Assembly: GCA_025210475.1 (NCBI GenBank)
Contig: JAOARW010000011.1
Location: 1 to 33,444, forward strand
Source: Carboxylicivirga sp.
Lineage (GTDB): Bacteria > Bacteroidota > Bacteroidia > Bacteroidales > Marinilabiliaceae
Length of the DNA stretch: 33,444 nt
Reading direction: 5' to 3'
Shown: one piece after another, positions 17,901-25,950 of the stretch
Position numbering within the stretch: the stretch's first letter is position 1
How the letters are laid out: each line of letters opens with the position of its first letter
Notes under the pieces: generated by a model
The model's input: the letters and a program-made list of their open reading frames with translations, nothing else
The model's database searches: none
What the model was told of the DNA's origin: nothing
Position numbers and translations under genes: made by a program

Positions 17901-18025
17901 ACTGCATTACCAATTGGTTCTTTCACGTTAGTTACAACTTTACCACTTATTGCTCCGGATTTTTCCTGAGCATATGGCACCATTGCAAATAAGGTGAAAA
18001 GTATTAGTATAAATGTAATTTTCAT
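14924..18025 (-). CDS. SusC/RagA-family TonB-dependent outer-membrane transporter (second pair)
   Basis: This 1033-residue outer-membrane importer moves glycan fragments into the periplasm using TonB energy. It has a signal peptide (about 1-19), a carboxypeptidase-regulatory-like domain (about 24-105: GAISGKVV, TLTDENGDFMVPD), a plug domain (about 115-245: NSLQGRIAGFSV, NPNDVESVTVLKGPETAIYG) and a 22-strand-type barrel (KLKNITLGFNIS near the end). The plug is divergent: the usual IRG motif is replaced by MMMLRSYKSL, and the final residue is Leu (IGLKINL) instead of the aromatic residue that usually ends these barrels. It follows two FAS1 lipoproteins with a 17-bp gap and overlaps its SusD by one base. 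It probably takes a different fragment or substrate from the first SusC of the operon. Confidence 0.92.
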   Translation of the reverse strand: MKITFILILFTLFAMVPYAQEKSGAISGKVVTNVKEPIGNAVITVDHSTFTTLTDENGDFMVPDSVASENLVLTVEATGYHIVKKHIYNKKEVQFILVDVNSKNVDSKLIDNGDFVLNEVNTLGLRKSVEDNEILATNTSVENSLQGRIAGFSVTDRSGAPGEGAMMMLRSYKSLNADNMPLIILDGAIVEFAGNMTGVLDGVYSNPLANINPNDVESVTVLKGPETAIYGSLAANGAVIIETKKSTGTNSTVQVRMSKGIATAPDNMPVLNAMDYTGLMNELVYQKYDATSVESLFPGLVSDKSSPSYQRFNNETEWQDEVFDQGSYEDYYINVQGGDAVAHYSLSLGYQKQNGIIKNTDFTRYTNQINAFFNITPKFKISTNLGYSINKNAVQESGLIHARNPLYSALFKAPSMAPNAYDPITGRTTFYLDPISRFNVSNPVSLVNNEESFIKTSNVFAKLNATYSFNDNMEAYFAASYNNNNVRQNLFVPGASDNTVAWKPGSGTKNMVAHSIGLNQQTYVTGALRYKKHFLNGNDLKVALNTKLFQSRYELDNAEGVNTSSDQFASLSNVTSKKFVSGGLDSYNYMSFGVNANYGIAGKYFLNGLITTDKSSVFSKSGDFGLFYASGLGWLASNEAFLHADWLNQLKFNISYGVSGNSQIQSNAGQYIFVSNRFRNVNGVVRMNIPSEGLEAEKVHKIDFNTNLVAFNKRLMLNFNVYNETTKNMLLRKESYEFLGFENFLTNGGELTTSGIELGLNVNLVSTNDWKINVGGTFAKSQNEIKSLDGDQKIYTAIEGGYLVSEVGRPANQFYGYKTNGVFATQAQADKAGLTNPVGQSYNAGDVIFEDSYKDGVIDQRDMMVIGDANPDFFGGFNIDLSYKRFYVNSLFSYKVGGDIYNYRRSQMERMADTHNQATSVQRRWIKEGQVTDMPKATYGDPMGNAVFSDRWIEDGSYLKLKNITLGFNISESLIKGIKGGSIYISADNLFTVTDYLGFDPEFYYGNNVTHQGVDYGLTPLSSKIVIGLKINL

Positions 18026-18042
18026 GAATACAGAATTAAAAA

Positions 18043-19596
18043 TTAATAAACATCATCTGTCGGCACTAATACAACACGGAACGGCACTAATCGTGCATCC
18101 GGATCTGTACCTGCAAGCTCAATTCTTACAAAAACTTTTTCCGGATCATCACCTTTATGCGTGTAATAACCAATCGTTTTGTCGTAAATGATTTTAGGAT
18201 TATTTTGCATATTATATCCAGTTCCTTCACGACCAACTTTGCCACCTACCTCTTTACCATTCACATAAATTTGGACATCAGGGTGCATAAAGTCTTTACA
18301 TGAGAACTTCACTTCATAAGTGCCCGGTACTACATTATCATTCAGCACATAACTTGTTCCATCTTTTTCATTTACATACAAGGCTTGACATTCTATCCAA
18401 ACATTTGTTTCTAAGCCATCATTGAAGTCTATAACAGCATCTTTTGAAAAGATCGTTTGAAATGCACCACCTTTACTTTCATCAACAACTACACCTGGTC
18501 GATCTTGGCGAACACCCTCGCCAAAAACGAAACACGCATCTTTAGTTTCTTGTGGTATGCGATCGTCGTAATAAAGTGCTGGCTTATAGATTAATGGAGC
18601 TAAATAATTGTAAGCTGGTATTTTAAAACCTTCTGTTTTATACATATACCCATTACTTAGCTCTACCCGATCATATAAACGACCTTGCTTTTTGCCTCTC
18701 CAAATGCGATAACCAAAACTCTCAATCGAAGATGGATATTCTTCATCAATCAAAATATCATAACCAACTAAGGAATAAGTGTTTCTTTTTACCCTCAATG
18801 TATCTTCTTTTGTTGGTTTTGCACCTTTCTTTTGTTCAATATAATTAAACATCGTGCTCTGTGCATCTGTAATCTGTTCATTATTGGGAACAATTAGTGT
18901 CATTAACTTTTCTTCATTTTGAAGTGGACCCGTATATTCAAACAAATCATTGTTATAAACAAACACACTATCATAAACCACTTGTCCGGTTGCATTTATA
19001 CCAACTGGCAAACTATTAGCTACGTCAAAAATAGTATCTTGATGAGCCAATATCGTATCTCTGAATATGGAATAATCATCGTCTAATGTGAAAATATTTT
19101 CATACAAGTTATTCACACTTTTAATGGGCGAATCTACCACATAAAATGCACCGTTAGCACAAATCGTTTGTTGATCCGAAACTTTAGCGCTTCCATTAAT
19201 CACATAACCTTGTTCCGATTTACTAACTTTCATGTACTTAGACATTAAGGTAATGAAACGTTGATCTTGTTGAATATTTTCAATTATTACGCGATTAGCA
19301 ATTAAGTGCGATTTTACAAACTGCACTTTTTCAGCCGTATTCAATCCACTAATATCAAACGTACCATTTTGTGGTGCCAGTACAGTTATAAACTCTTTTG
19401 AGTTCAGTCGATCTAAATAATCGACCTCTTTTAAAAGACTTAGAAACTCCGTAATATTTTTATTCTGAGCTACTACTTCTTTAACAGTACGACTATCAAT
19501 AATTTGATTGTCTACTTTGTAGTGATCATCCCATTTATCACTCTCACAAGAGAATGCAAAGATGAGAATTACTGCTATATACAATATATTTTTCAT
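18043..19596 (-). CDS. FAS1 (fasciclin) domain surface lipoprotein
   Basis: The protein has 517 residues when started at the ATG at 19596. A longer frame opens with TTG at 19629 but would overlap the upstream gene and spoil the signal peptide. A lipobox AFSC (Cys17) is followed by ESDKWDD, an acidic surface-export pattern. Two FAS1 domains can be seen (about 35-165 with EFITVLAPQNGTFD, and about 165-345 with LMTLIVPNNEQI). A C-terminal beta-sandwich region (about 375-517) resembles a carbohydrate-binding jelly roll, with NGKEVGGKVG and VRIELAGTDPDARLVPF. Proteins of this kind replace SusE/SusF in many Bacteroidota loci and are thought to bind glycan or hold it at the surface. It is in an operon, 13 bp after another FAS1 gene and 17 bp before SusC. 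Confidence 0.85.
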   Translation of the reverse strand: MKNILYIAVILIFAFSCESDKWDDHYKVDNQIIDSRTVKEVVAQNKNITEFLSLLKEVDYLDRLNSKEFITVLAPQNGTFDISGLNTAEKVQFVKSHLIANRVIIENIQQDQRFITLMSKYMKVSKSEQGYVINGSAKVSDQQTICANGAFYVVDSPIKSVNNLYENIFTLDDDYSIFRDTILAHQDTIFDVANSLPVGINATGQVVYDSVFVYNNDLFEYTGPLQNEEKLMTLIVPNNEQITDAQSTMFNYIEQKKGAKPTKEDTLRVKRNTYSLVGYDILIDEEYPSSIESFGYRIWRGKKQGRLYDRVELSNGYMYKTEGFKIPAYNYLAPLIYKPALYYDDRIPQETKDACFVFGEGVRQDRPGVVVDESKGGAFQTIFSKDAVIDFNDGLETNVWIECQALYVNEKDGTSYVLNDNVVPGTYEVKFSCKDFMHPDVQIYVNGKEVGGKVGREGTGYNMQNNPKIIYDKTIGYYTHKGDDPEKVFVRIELAGTDPDARLVPFRVVLVPTDDVY

Positions 19597-19609
19597 ATAT
19601 TCTCTTGTT

Positions 19610-21208
19610 TTATTCTTCAATTGGTACAAACTTAAAATGGTGTATCATCATATGCATTCTACTCAAATACACAAACCTTAGTTTATGCTGATCTGTTTCA
19701 GTCCATTCTACGTCACCCATATGCATGTCCCACATCGACCATCTATAATCACCAAAGTCGATATTGGCAGCCGGTTCTCCATCAATAAAACTTTTAGTTA
19801 AAGCACGCCATGGCCATCTAATACAACCCACATATACTTTATACTTACCAGGTAGTAATAAAGGAGTAGTAAACTCAACCCAACCGTTTCTACCATTGGT
19901 TTCAAACAGAATAAAATCAGTTACCGGCGCCGTGCTAAATACATCTGTGTATGGTGTTGGCTTATTGTAACCACCCAGTTGGTAATAATGTGCCCCGGCA
20001 CCAGGAGTCATCGGCGAAACTTCCCATTCAATACCAGGAATATTTTGACCTTCTAACGGCACTTTATGCCTTGGTACACCATTTCGATAATCCGGTAACT
20101 GCGAAAGCTCCTTTATATCTGTTGCTAAGATCCAAACAAACTCACTGGCTTTTGGCACAAAAACCTCCATTAAATTATTGACATAGTGATATACTCCGTC
20201 AACAGCAATTAAATCAGTTTTGCTTTCTAGTAGACTGACATAAGATCCATCATTACTATTAATTTTTAACTGGTTGTCTTCATCTGTCAAGCTTATGAAT
20301 TGATTTTTAGCAAGTGTCAATACATTTCTTGTTTTTTGACCAGAACTAAAATGAGTTAAATCGGAAAACGAATATGTATTTTTAATAACATGATAGGCCA
20401 TGTACTTATTCAAGCCATTAGTTAATAAGGTAACATCATCACTGTCACTAAACTTTGCTTCCAACTCCTCATAAGTGTTAATGCCATTATCAATAAATAC
20501 CTCATCTGGTACAGCAAAAATTGTATAAGACAATATACTGGACTTACTTTTCTCGTTTATCATCCTTTGTTTCCAGCCGGTCTTTATCATCGCCTGATTG
20601 AAAATGGTCAAATTTGGATCATTTTCATATAATTCTTCAAGCGTTTCAACTACCAGGTGTAATACCTTGTTGATTTTATGAATATAACCATTAGACACTT
20701 CAATATCTTTTGAAATGATCTTAGCATCTTTATTGATATAAATACTATTTATACCACCGTCACCAAAAGTCGTTGATAAGTGAGCACCAGTAAAGGTCGT
20801 ATCCGGTATAAAACCAACGCCAAAAGCGTCATGCTTAAACTTTGTAGCTAAAGTATGATACTTTACAAGCTTTTTTAAATATTCAACATCTAAATCAGCC
20901 ACCTCACTCACATTTTTTTCTTTTAAAAATGCTTTTACTGCTTCATTGTCTGGTACAAATGCCGTCATTTCATTTGCAACAGCAAACGTATTTAACAAAC
21001 CTGCTTCTTTTACAATCTCAGCCCACAAAGAAACATCTTCATTGTCTTGTAAATACCTCATTATAGAGGGTTGATCATTTACAGAAAACATCTCATCAAC
21101 TTCTTCTTTACAGGAATATTGTGTAATTAAGATTGTTCCTAATACCATTAATGAACAAAGCGAAAATAATTTGCTCGATAAAGTCTTAAATCTTCGTAAC
21201 GTCTTCAT
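19610..21208 (-). CDS. FAS1 (fasciclin) domain surface lipoprotein
   Basis: This 532-residue protein has a long N-terminus with a lipobox near ITQYSC (Cys33) followed by KEEVDE. FAS1 domain one spans about 40-185 (MTAFVPDNEAVKAFL, NGYIHKINKVLHLV). FAS1 domain two spans about 187-350 (TIFAVPDEVFID, DGVYHYVNNLMEV). A C-terminal beta-rich domain (about 405-532; PGKYKVYVGCIRWPWRALT) is rich in Trp and other aromatics, as in carbohydrate-binding modules. The start overlaps the stop region of the upstream SusD by 23 bp, which points to coupled translation. It probably serves as the accessory surface glycan-binding protein for the first SusC/SusD pair or bridges the two pairs. This role is inferred from position. 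Confidence 0.87.
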   Translation of the reverse strand: MKTLRRFKTLSSKLFSLCSLMVLGTILITQYSCKEEVDEMFSVNDQPSIMRYLQDNEDVSLWAEIVKEAGLLNTFAVANEMTAFVPDNEAVKAFLKEKNVSEVADLDVEYLKKLVKYHTLATKFKHDAFGVGFIPDTTFTGAHLSTTFGDGGINSIYINKDAKIISKDIEVSNGYIHKINKVLHLVVETLEELYENDPNLTIFNQAMIKTGWKQRMINEKSKSSILSYTIFAVPDEVFIDNGINTYEELEAKFSDSDDVTLLTNGLNKYMAYHVIKNTYSFSDLTHFSSGQKTRNVLTLAKNQFISLTDEDNQLKINSNDGSYVSLLESKTDLIAVDGVYHYVNNLMEVFVPKASEFVWILATDIKELSQLPDYRNGVPRHKVPLEGQNIPGIEWEVSPMTPGAGAHYYQLGGYNKPTPYTDVFSTAPVTDFILFETNGRNGWVEFTTPLLLPGKYKVYVGCIRWPWRALTKSFIDGEPAANIDFGDYRWSMWDMHMGDVEWTETDQHKLRFVYLSRMHMMIHHFKFVPIEE

Positions 21209-22664
21209 AATATGGATTTTGTTTTAATTTAGCATTATGTCTCAACTCATCAATATGAACTGGCATATAATAACTGTTGGTATCTTTTAATTTACTTTTC
21301 ATCATTTGATAAGTACTTGCACCAACATTTTTCAAAACTGTTTCAATCAGCTTTTCTTTTCTGGCAAAATCATTTCTTTTACATATCCTCAGTAAGTCAA
21401 ACCATTCTTTTCCTTCGCCCAAAAACTCTCTTCGCCGTTCTTCTAAGATGAAATCCTGGTATGCCTCAAGGTTTTCCGGTAAAGTAATATCATCCTCAAT
21501 ATTTCGAGCTTCCCTTAGCTTTTCCAGTGTTTTCTTAGCTCCTTCAAAGTTTTTTTGTTCAGCCTGTGCTTCTGCTAAAGCCAAATAGGCATCAGATAAT
21601 CGATAAAAACATGTATTTACATCCTTATCTGTACCTCCTCGTATTAAGTCAGTTGCCAAAATTAATTGACGAGTAGGTATACCATAATACTTGTAAATGA
21701 AACCATCTATACTATATGAATTATATTTTCTGATGTCGTCAACATTATCATAAACAACATTTCTTGGCGAATCAAAATATAACTCATCTACACCCATCTC
21801 AGGTTTTTCATAATATAATGTAAAATGAAATCCACTTTGATCTCTGTTACTCAGGTATTGTATTTCGTAAACTGATTCGGAACTGTTGCCAGGATAAAAG
21901 ATACTCATGTAAAACTCAGGATCCACAAACTTAAGCTCGTAATCATTGATCACTTGCACTGCTGTTTTTTCAGCTTCTGCATAGTTATCCATCCACAGAT
22001 AAACATCTGTTAACAATGCTAAAACTGCCTTTTTAGTTGCCCGACCACTATCGTAAAGATAGTTGTCATAAGTTACAGGTGTGTTAGCCAATGCATATTT
22101 CAAATCCTTAACTATTTGCTGTAACACCACATTTGCATTTTCCTTTGGCTGCATAAAATCCTCGCCATCGGTTTCATAATGTTGTAAGATCAATGGCACA
22201 TCGCCCCATATTCTTACCAAATAAAAGTAGTTTAAAGCTCGTATGAATAAAGCTTCTGCCTGAAACAGTTTTAACTCTCCTTCGTGAAACACCGGATCGT
22301 TTTCTTGAGCTTTAGGCGCCATGTTATAAACCGAGTTAGCAAGGCCGATGGCTTGATAGTACCCCTTCCATTTTGCATATTCATTTTCTGGCAGAATATT
22401 AAACTCATCCATTCTGCGTATATCATAAGAAGCTGCTGATAATGCCATAATGGACGCACCTTTCAAATCGCCATTAACTAACATATTTTGGCCATTGTTT
22501 CTTGTCGCATTATAGGCTGCTGCAAGCACCCCCGTTACATCTTCCTTACTCTTCCAAAATTCGTCACGAACAATCTGGTTAGCTGGTTTAATATCTAACC
22601 AATCTTCACATGAAGAAAAGAACAAGCAACTAAGACAAAAAACACTTAATATTAACTTTTTCAT
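21186..22664 (-). CDS. SusD/RagB-family glycan-binding lipoprotein (first pair)
   Basis: This 492-residue SusD-type protein has signal peptide and lipobox LFFSSC (Cys19) followed by EDWLDIKPAN, a textbook SusD start. FWKSKEDVTGVLAAAYNATR and LFIRALNYFYLVRIWGDVPL mark the TPR-like region. YRLSDAYLALAEAQAEQ and EERRREFLGEGKEWFDLLR mark the RagB/SusD C-terminus. It is more canonical than the second SusD of the window. It starts 12 bp after its partner SusC and its 3' end overlaps the next FAS1 gene by 23 bp. It is expected to form the lid of the first SusC at the cell surface and to capture the incoming glycan. Confidence 0.95.
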   Translation of the reverse strand: MKKLILSVFCLSCLFFSSCEDWLDIKPANQIVRDEFWKSKEDVTGVLAAAYNATRNNGQNMLVNGDLKGASIMALSAASYDIRRMDEFNILPENEYAKWKGYYQAIGLANSVYNMAPKAQENDPVFHEGELKLFQAEALFIRALNYFYLVRIWGDVPLILQHYETDGEDFMQPKENANVVLQQIVKDLKYALANTPVTYDNYLYDSGRATKKAVLALLTDVYLWMDNYAEAEKTAVQVINDYELKFVDPEFYMSIFYPGNSSESVYEIQYLSNRDQSGFHFTLYYEKPEMGVDELYFDSPRNVVYDNVDDIRKYNSYSIDGFIYKYYGIPTRQLILATDLIRGGTDKDVNTCFYRLSDAYLALAEAQAEQKNFEGAKKTLEKLREARNIEDDITLPENLEAYQDFILEERRREFLGEGKEWFDLLRICKRNDFARKEKLIETVLKNVGASTYQMMKSKLKDTNSYYMPVHIDELRHNAKLKQNPYYEDVTKI

Positions 22665-22676
22665 TGTTACTTAGTT

Positions 22677-25600
22677 TTAAAATTGCACATTGAAACCAAC
22701 TGTAAATCTTGCAGGTCGTGGAGTTCTTGAATGATCGGCACCGATCAACTTATCCCATGAGCCACCAACTCCAACTTCGGGTTCCTGTCCTTTGTAATTA
22801 GTCCATGTCAATAAATCATAACCCGAAACAAATAACTTAGCATTTTGTAAACCAGCACTTTTTACAAATTTTAATTTGCCAAAATCATAACTCACCGTTA
22901 ATGACTTTAAACGCATATAATCGCCTTTTTCAACGTAGCGACTCGATCCTAAACTATTGTATCCAGTACCGTAAAGTGCTCGTGGCATATCGGTAACATC
23001 ACCTTCTCTTCTCCATCGACGTAATACCGCAGTACTCTGATTATTTCGGTAATACATATCCTCAGTAGCCATACGCCCCAAATTGACAATTTCATTACCA
23101 ACTACAAAGTTAAAATATGCTGCTACTGAAAGGTTTTTATAGCGAATAGAAGGCCCGAACCCACCTGTTAAGGTTGGCATACCATTTCCAAGGTAAACCA
23201 CATCATACTCATTGATTTTTCCATCGTGGTTAATATCAGCATATTTTGCATCACCAGCGCGATATTCGTAGTTTCCAGTGCTCATTATCACAGGTTCTCC
23301 ACCCAAATCATATAATGTTTGACCGCCGGCATCTTTTGCATAAACATCTTCACTCGTTGAGTAAACACCCTCATATCTAAACCCATAGTAAGCTCCGATT
23401 GGATCGCCTAGACGCAATGTTCTTGCATAAGACTTAGCTCCATTAGTTAACTCAAAAACGTTTGTTGAAAAGTTTTCGGGAAACGAAGTCACTTTGTTGA
23501 AGTTTTGAGAAACATTGAACCTCATATCTACTGTCCAATCTCTGTTTTTCAGGATTTTAGTTGAACCGGAAAATTCCCATCCGCTATTTTCGGCACCACC
23601 ATAATTCATGTATCGAATTTTATCGAATCCTGTCGATCCAGGAACCGGCACATCTTTAAAAATCATATCTGATGTTACCTTTTTATAAACTTCAAAAGAT
23701 AAGTCACACAGATAATTGAAAGCGGTTAAGTTTAAACCGATGTTTAGCTGCTTAACTTTTTCGTATTTTAAATTATCGAGCTGTATATCTTTGGCTTTAA
23801 CAATTGGCAGATCAATATAGCTTCCACTTCCTGAGAATGTCGAATGAATAGTATTATCACGTAAATTACCATTGATACCCCAAGAGCCCCTAAGCCTTAA
23901 ATCGTTTAACCATTTTGCATTACTCAAAAATTTCTCTTTGCTGATTCGCCACGCAGCTGAAAAACTTGGGAAAACACCCCATCGTACATCCTTACCAACT
24001 GATGAATTTGCACCGGTACGCAAGGTTCCTTCAAGCATGTATTTATCATTAAACTTGTAGTGCATATTTGCCAGGAAAGAAACATCTCTACCTTCAGAAT
24101 AACCTGATCCGAAATCATCATCTATAATCTTTCCCCCAACACTAATATCAGTTACCTGGTGGCTCGGTAATCCGTACACACCAGCTGCAAATGAATCATT
24201 TCGCCGCATTGCTATGGTATTTGCCAATAATGCACTTATGTCGTGCTTACCTTTCTTTTTTATCCAGAATAATTTATTGTAAACATATGTGCTAAAATTT
24301 TCTGAACTTGATTCAAGCGCACGATTAGCATAAACACTATTCCAATCCACGCCAGTAACCATTTGAGGCAAAAACTTGTTATTTTTTGAATGATCCAAAT
24401 CAAAGGCAACATCCGACTGAAACTGAAATTCTTTGGTAAAATTCCAACGCAAAGTCAAATTTGTTCTAATACGTATGCTACTAACATCATTGAATGATTC
24501 ATTTACCAATGCAAGCGGATTATAATAGCCTTCTCTTGATCCTTGCCAATTCTCCTCATTATTTCGAGCCGTAAAATATTGATTCGTTAAGTTTCCTTGC
24601 TCATCATATTCGTAAGGACTCATGCCAGGATTTTTCTGCATTGCCAATGCACGAACATCTTGTTTGAAATTATCATCCCTGCCATCATGATAAGGTGCTT
24701 GCTTATTACTATGTGTAAATGAGAAATTAGTGCTAAACGTTACCTTTTCAGATAAACTATAATCTACATTAATCCGTCCATTCATCCTATCAAGACCAGT
24801 ACCAATTGTATTACCCTGATCGTCCAGATAACCTAAACTGAGGTAATATTTTGCTCGATCACCACCACCAGTTAACGACACGTTGTAGTCCTTAATATTA
24901 GCATCTTGACTAATCTTGTCTAACCAATCTGTTGGTGTATTGTATTCATTGTAATACGAAAAATTTTTGTTATTATACCACAATAACCTTTCATACTCAT
25001 CTTCAAGAGCTACATAACCAAAAGGACTTCCATGATTCATCATTTTTTGAAACATCGCATCTTGTTGCAGTGCATAATATTGTTTTGCATCCAACATAGG
25101 TACTGGCTCTGTAATCGTTTTCCAACTATACTTCGCACTCACCGAAACGCGCGTTTTACCAACCGATCCTCGCTTAGTCGTAATTATAAGAACACCATTC
25201 GCAGCTCTTTCACCCCAAACAGCACAAGCCGCAGCATCTTTTAAAACCTCAATAGACTTAATATCGTCTGGCACAATATTAACTAAAGAGCCAAAGTCTT
25301 CACTGTTTGCTGTACGAAAATCAAAATCATCATTTACCTGTGTTTGAAAGGGTATACCATCAACCACAATCATCGGATCATTATTTCCATTTAAGGAAGA
25401 TTGCCCCCGTATACGAATTGATGTTGCTGCTCCGGGATCACCACTATTTTGAAAAATATTCACATTTGCCAATTGACCAGCCAATGCTTCTTCTATCGAG
25501 TTAACTTGCACATTCTCCATATTTTCCAGTTCAAAAACCTCACTGGAAGTCGTCATATCACGCCGCGAAATCTTTGTGAAACCATTATCACTTTTATCGA

Positions 25601-25943
25601 TTACCTGTGCTATAACAGCAATTTCCTCAATATCCTGCATGTCATCCATTAAGACGACATCAATTTTTTTCCGATTCTTTACTTCTACTTTTAAGGTACG
25701 CATGCCAATAAATGAAAATTGCAAGGTACCGTCTCCTCCAACCGGGATAGCATAAAATCCATTGATATTAGTAATTGTTCCGTTCAGTACACGACCTTCA
25801 TTATTGATCACGTAAACGTTTACTCCTACCAATGTTTCTCCGTCACCATCCTTAACAACACCTGTAACTGTATTCTTTTCAGTTTGTGCAAATACAGATA
25901 TACTGATTAAGAATAGTATGAGTAAATTATATATTTTTTTCAT
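22677..25943 (-). CDS. SusC/RagA-family TonB-dependent outer-membrane transporter (first pair)
   Basis: This is a canonical SusC-like importer of 1088 residues from the ATG at 25943. An ATG at 25964 would overlap the upstream gene and add MHYYKRF before a normal signal peptide, so I prefer the shorter start. Visible parts are the signal peptide (about 1-20), a carboxypeptidase-regulatory-like domain (about 22-105; TVTGVVKDGDGETLVGVNVY), the plug (about 125-255; TSIRIRGQSSLNGNNDPMIV and IKSIEVLKDAAACAVWGERA) and a long barrel ending in the aromatic FNVQF. The plug signature and DG-containing loop are those of the SusC/RagA family. It lies 7 bp after the four-FAS1 lipoprotein and 12 bp before SusD. 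It should import oligosaccharides through the outer membrane. Confidence 0.95.
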   Translation of the reverse strand: MKKIYNLLILFLISISVFAQTEKNTVTGVVKDGDGETLVGVNVYVINNEGRVLNGTITNINGFYAIPVGGDGTLQFSFIGMRTLKVEVKNRKKIDVVLMDDMQDIEEIAVIAQVIDKSDNGFTKISRRDMTTSSEVFELENMENVQVNSIEEALAGQLANVNIFQNSGDPGAATSIRIRGQSSLNGNNDPMIVVDGIPFQTQVNDDFDFRTANSEDFGSLVNIVPDDIKSIEVLKDAAACAVWGERAANGVLIITTKRGSVGKTRVSVSAKYSWKTITEPVPMLDAKQYYALQQDAMFQKMMNHGSPFGYVALEDEYERLLWYNNKNFSYYNEYNTPTDWLDKISQDANIKDYNVSLTGGGDRAKYYLSLGYLDDQGNTIGTGLDRMNGRINVDYSLSEKVTFSTNFSFTHSNKQAPYHDGRDDNFKQDVRALAMQKNPGMSPYEYDEQGNLTNQYFTARNNEENWQGSREGYYNPLALVNESFNDVSSIRIRTNLTLRWNFTKEFQFQSDVAFDLDHSKNNKFLPQMVTGVDWNSVYANRALESSSENFSTYVYNKLFWIKKKGKHDISALLANTIAMRRNDSFAAGVYGLPSHQVTDISVGGKIIDDDFGSGYSEGRDVSFLANMHYKFNDKYMLEGTLRTGANSSVGKDVRWGVFPSFSAAWRISKEKFLSNAKWLNDLRLRGSWGINGNLRDNTIHSTFSGSGSYIDLPIVKAKDIQLDNLKYEKVKQLNIGLNLTAFNYLCDLSFEVYKKVTSDMIFKDVPVPGSTGFDKIRYMNYGGAENSGWEFSGSTKILKNRDWTVDMRFNVSQNFNKVTSFPENFSTNVFELTNGAKSYARTLRLGDPIGAYYGFRYEGVYSTSEDVYAKDAGGQTLYDLGGEPVIMSTGNYEYRAGDAKYADINHDGKINEYDVVYLGNGMPTLTGGFGPSIRYKNLSVAAYFNFVVGNEIVNLGRMATEDMYYRNNQSTAVLRRWRREGDVTDMPRALYGTGYNSLGSSRYVEKGDYMRLKSLTVSYDFGKLKFVKSAGLQNAKLFVSGYDLLTWTNYKGQEPEVGVGGSWDKLIGADHSRTPRPARFTVGFNVQF

Positions 25944-25950
25944 AAATCTC

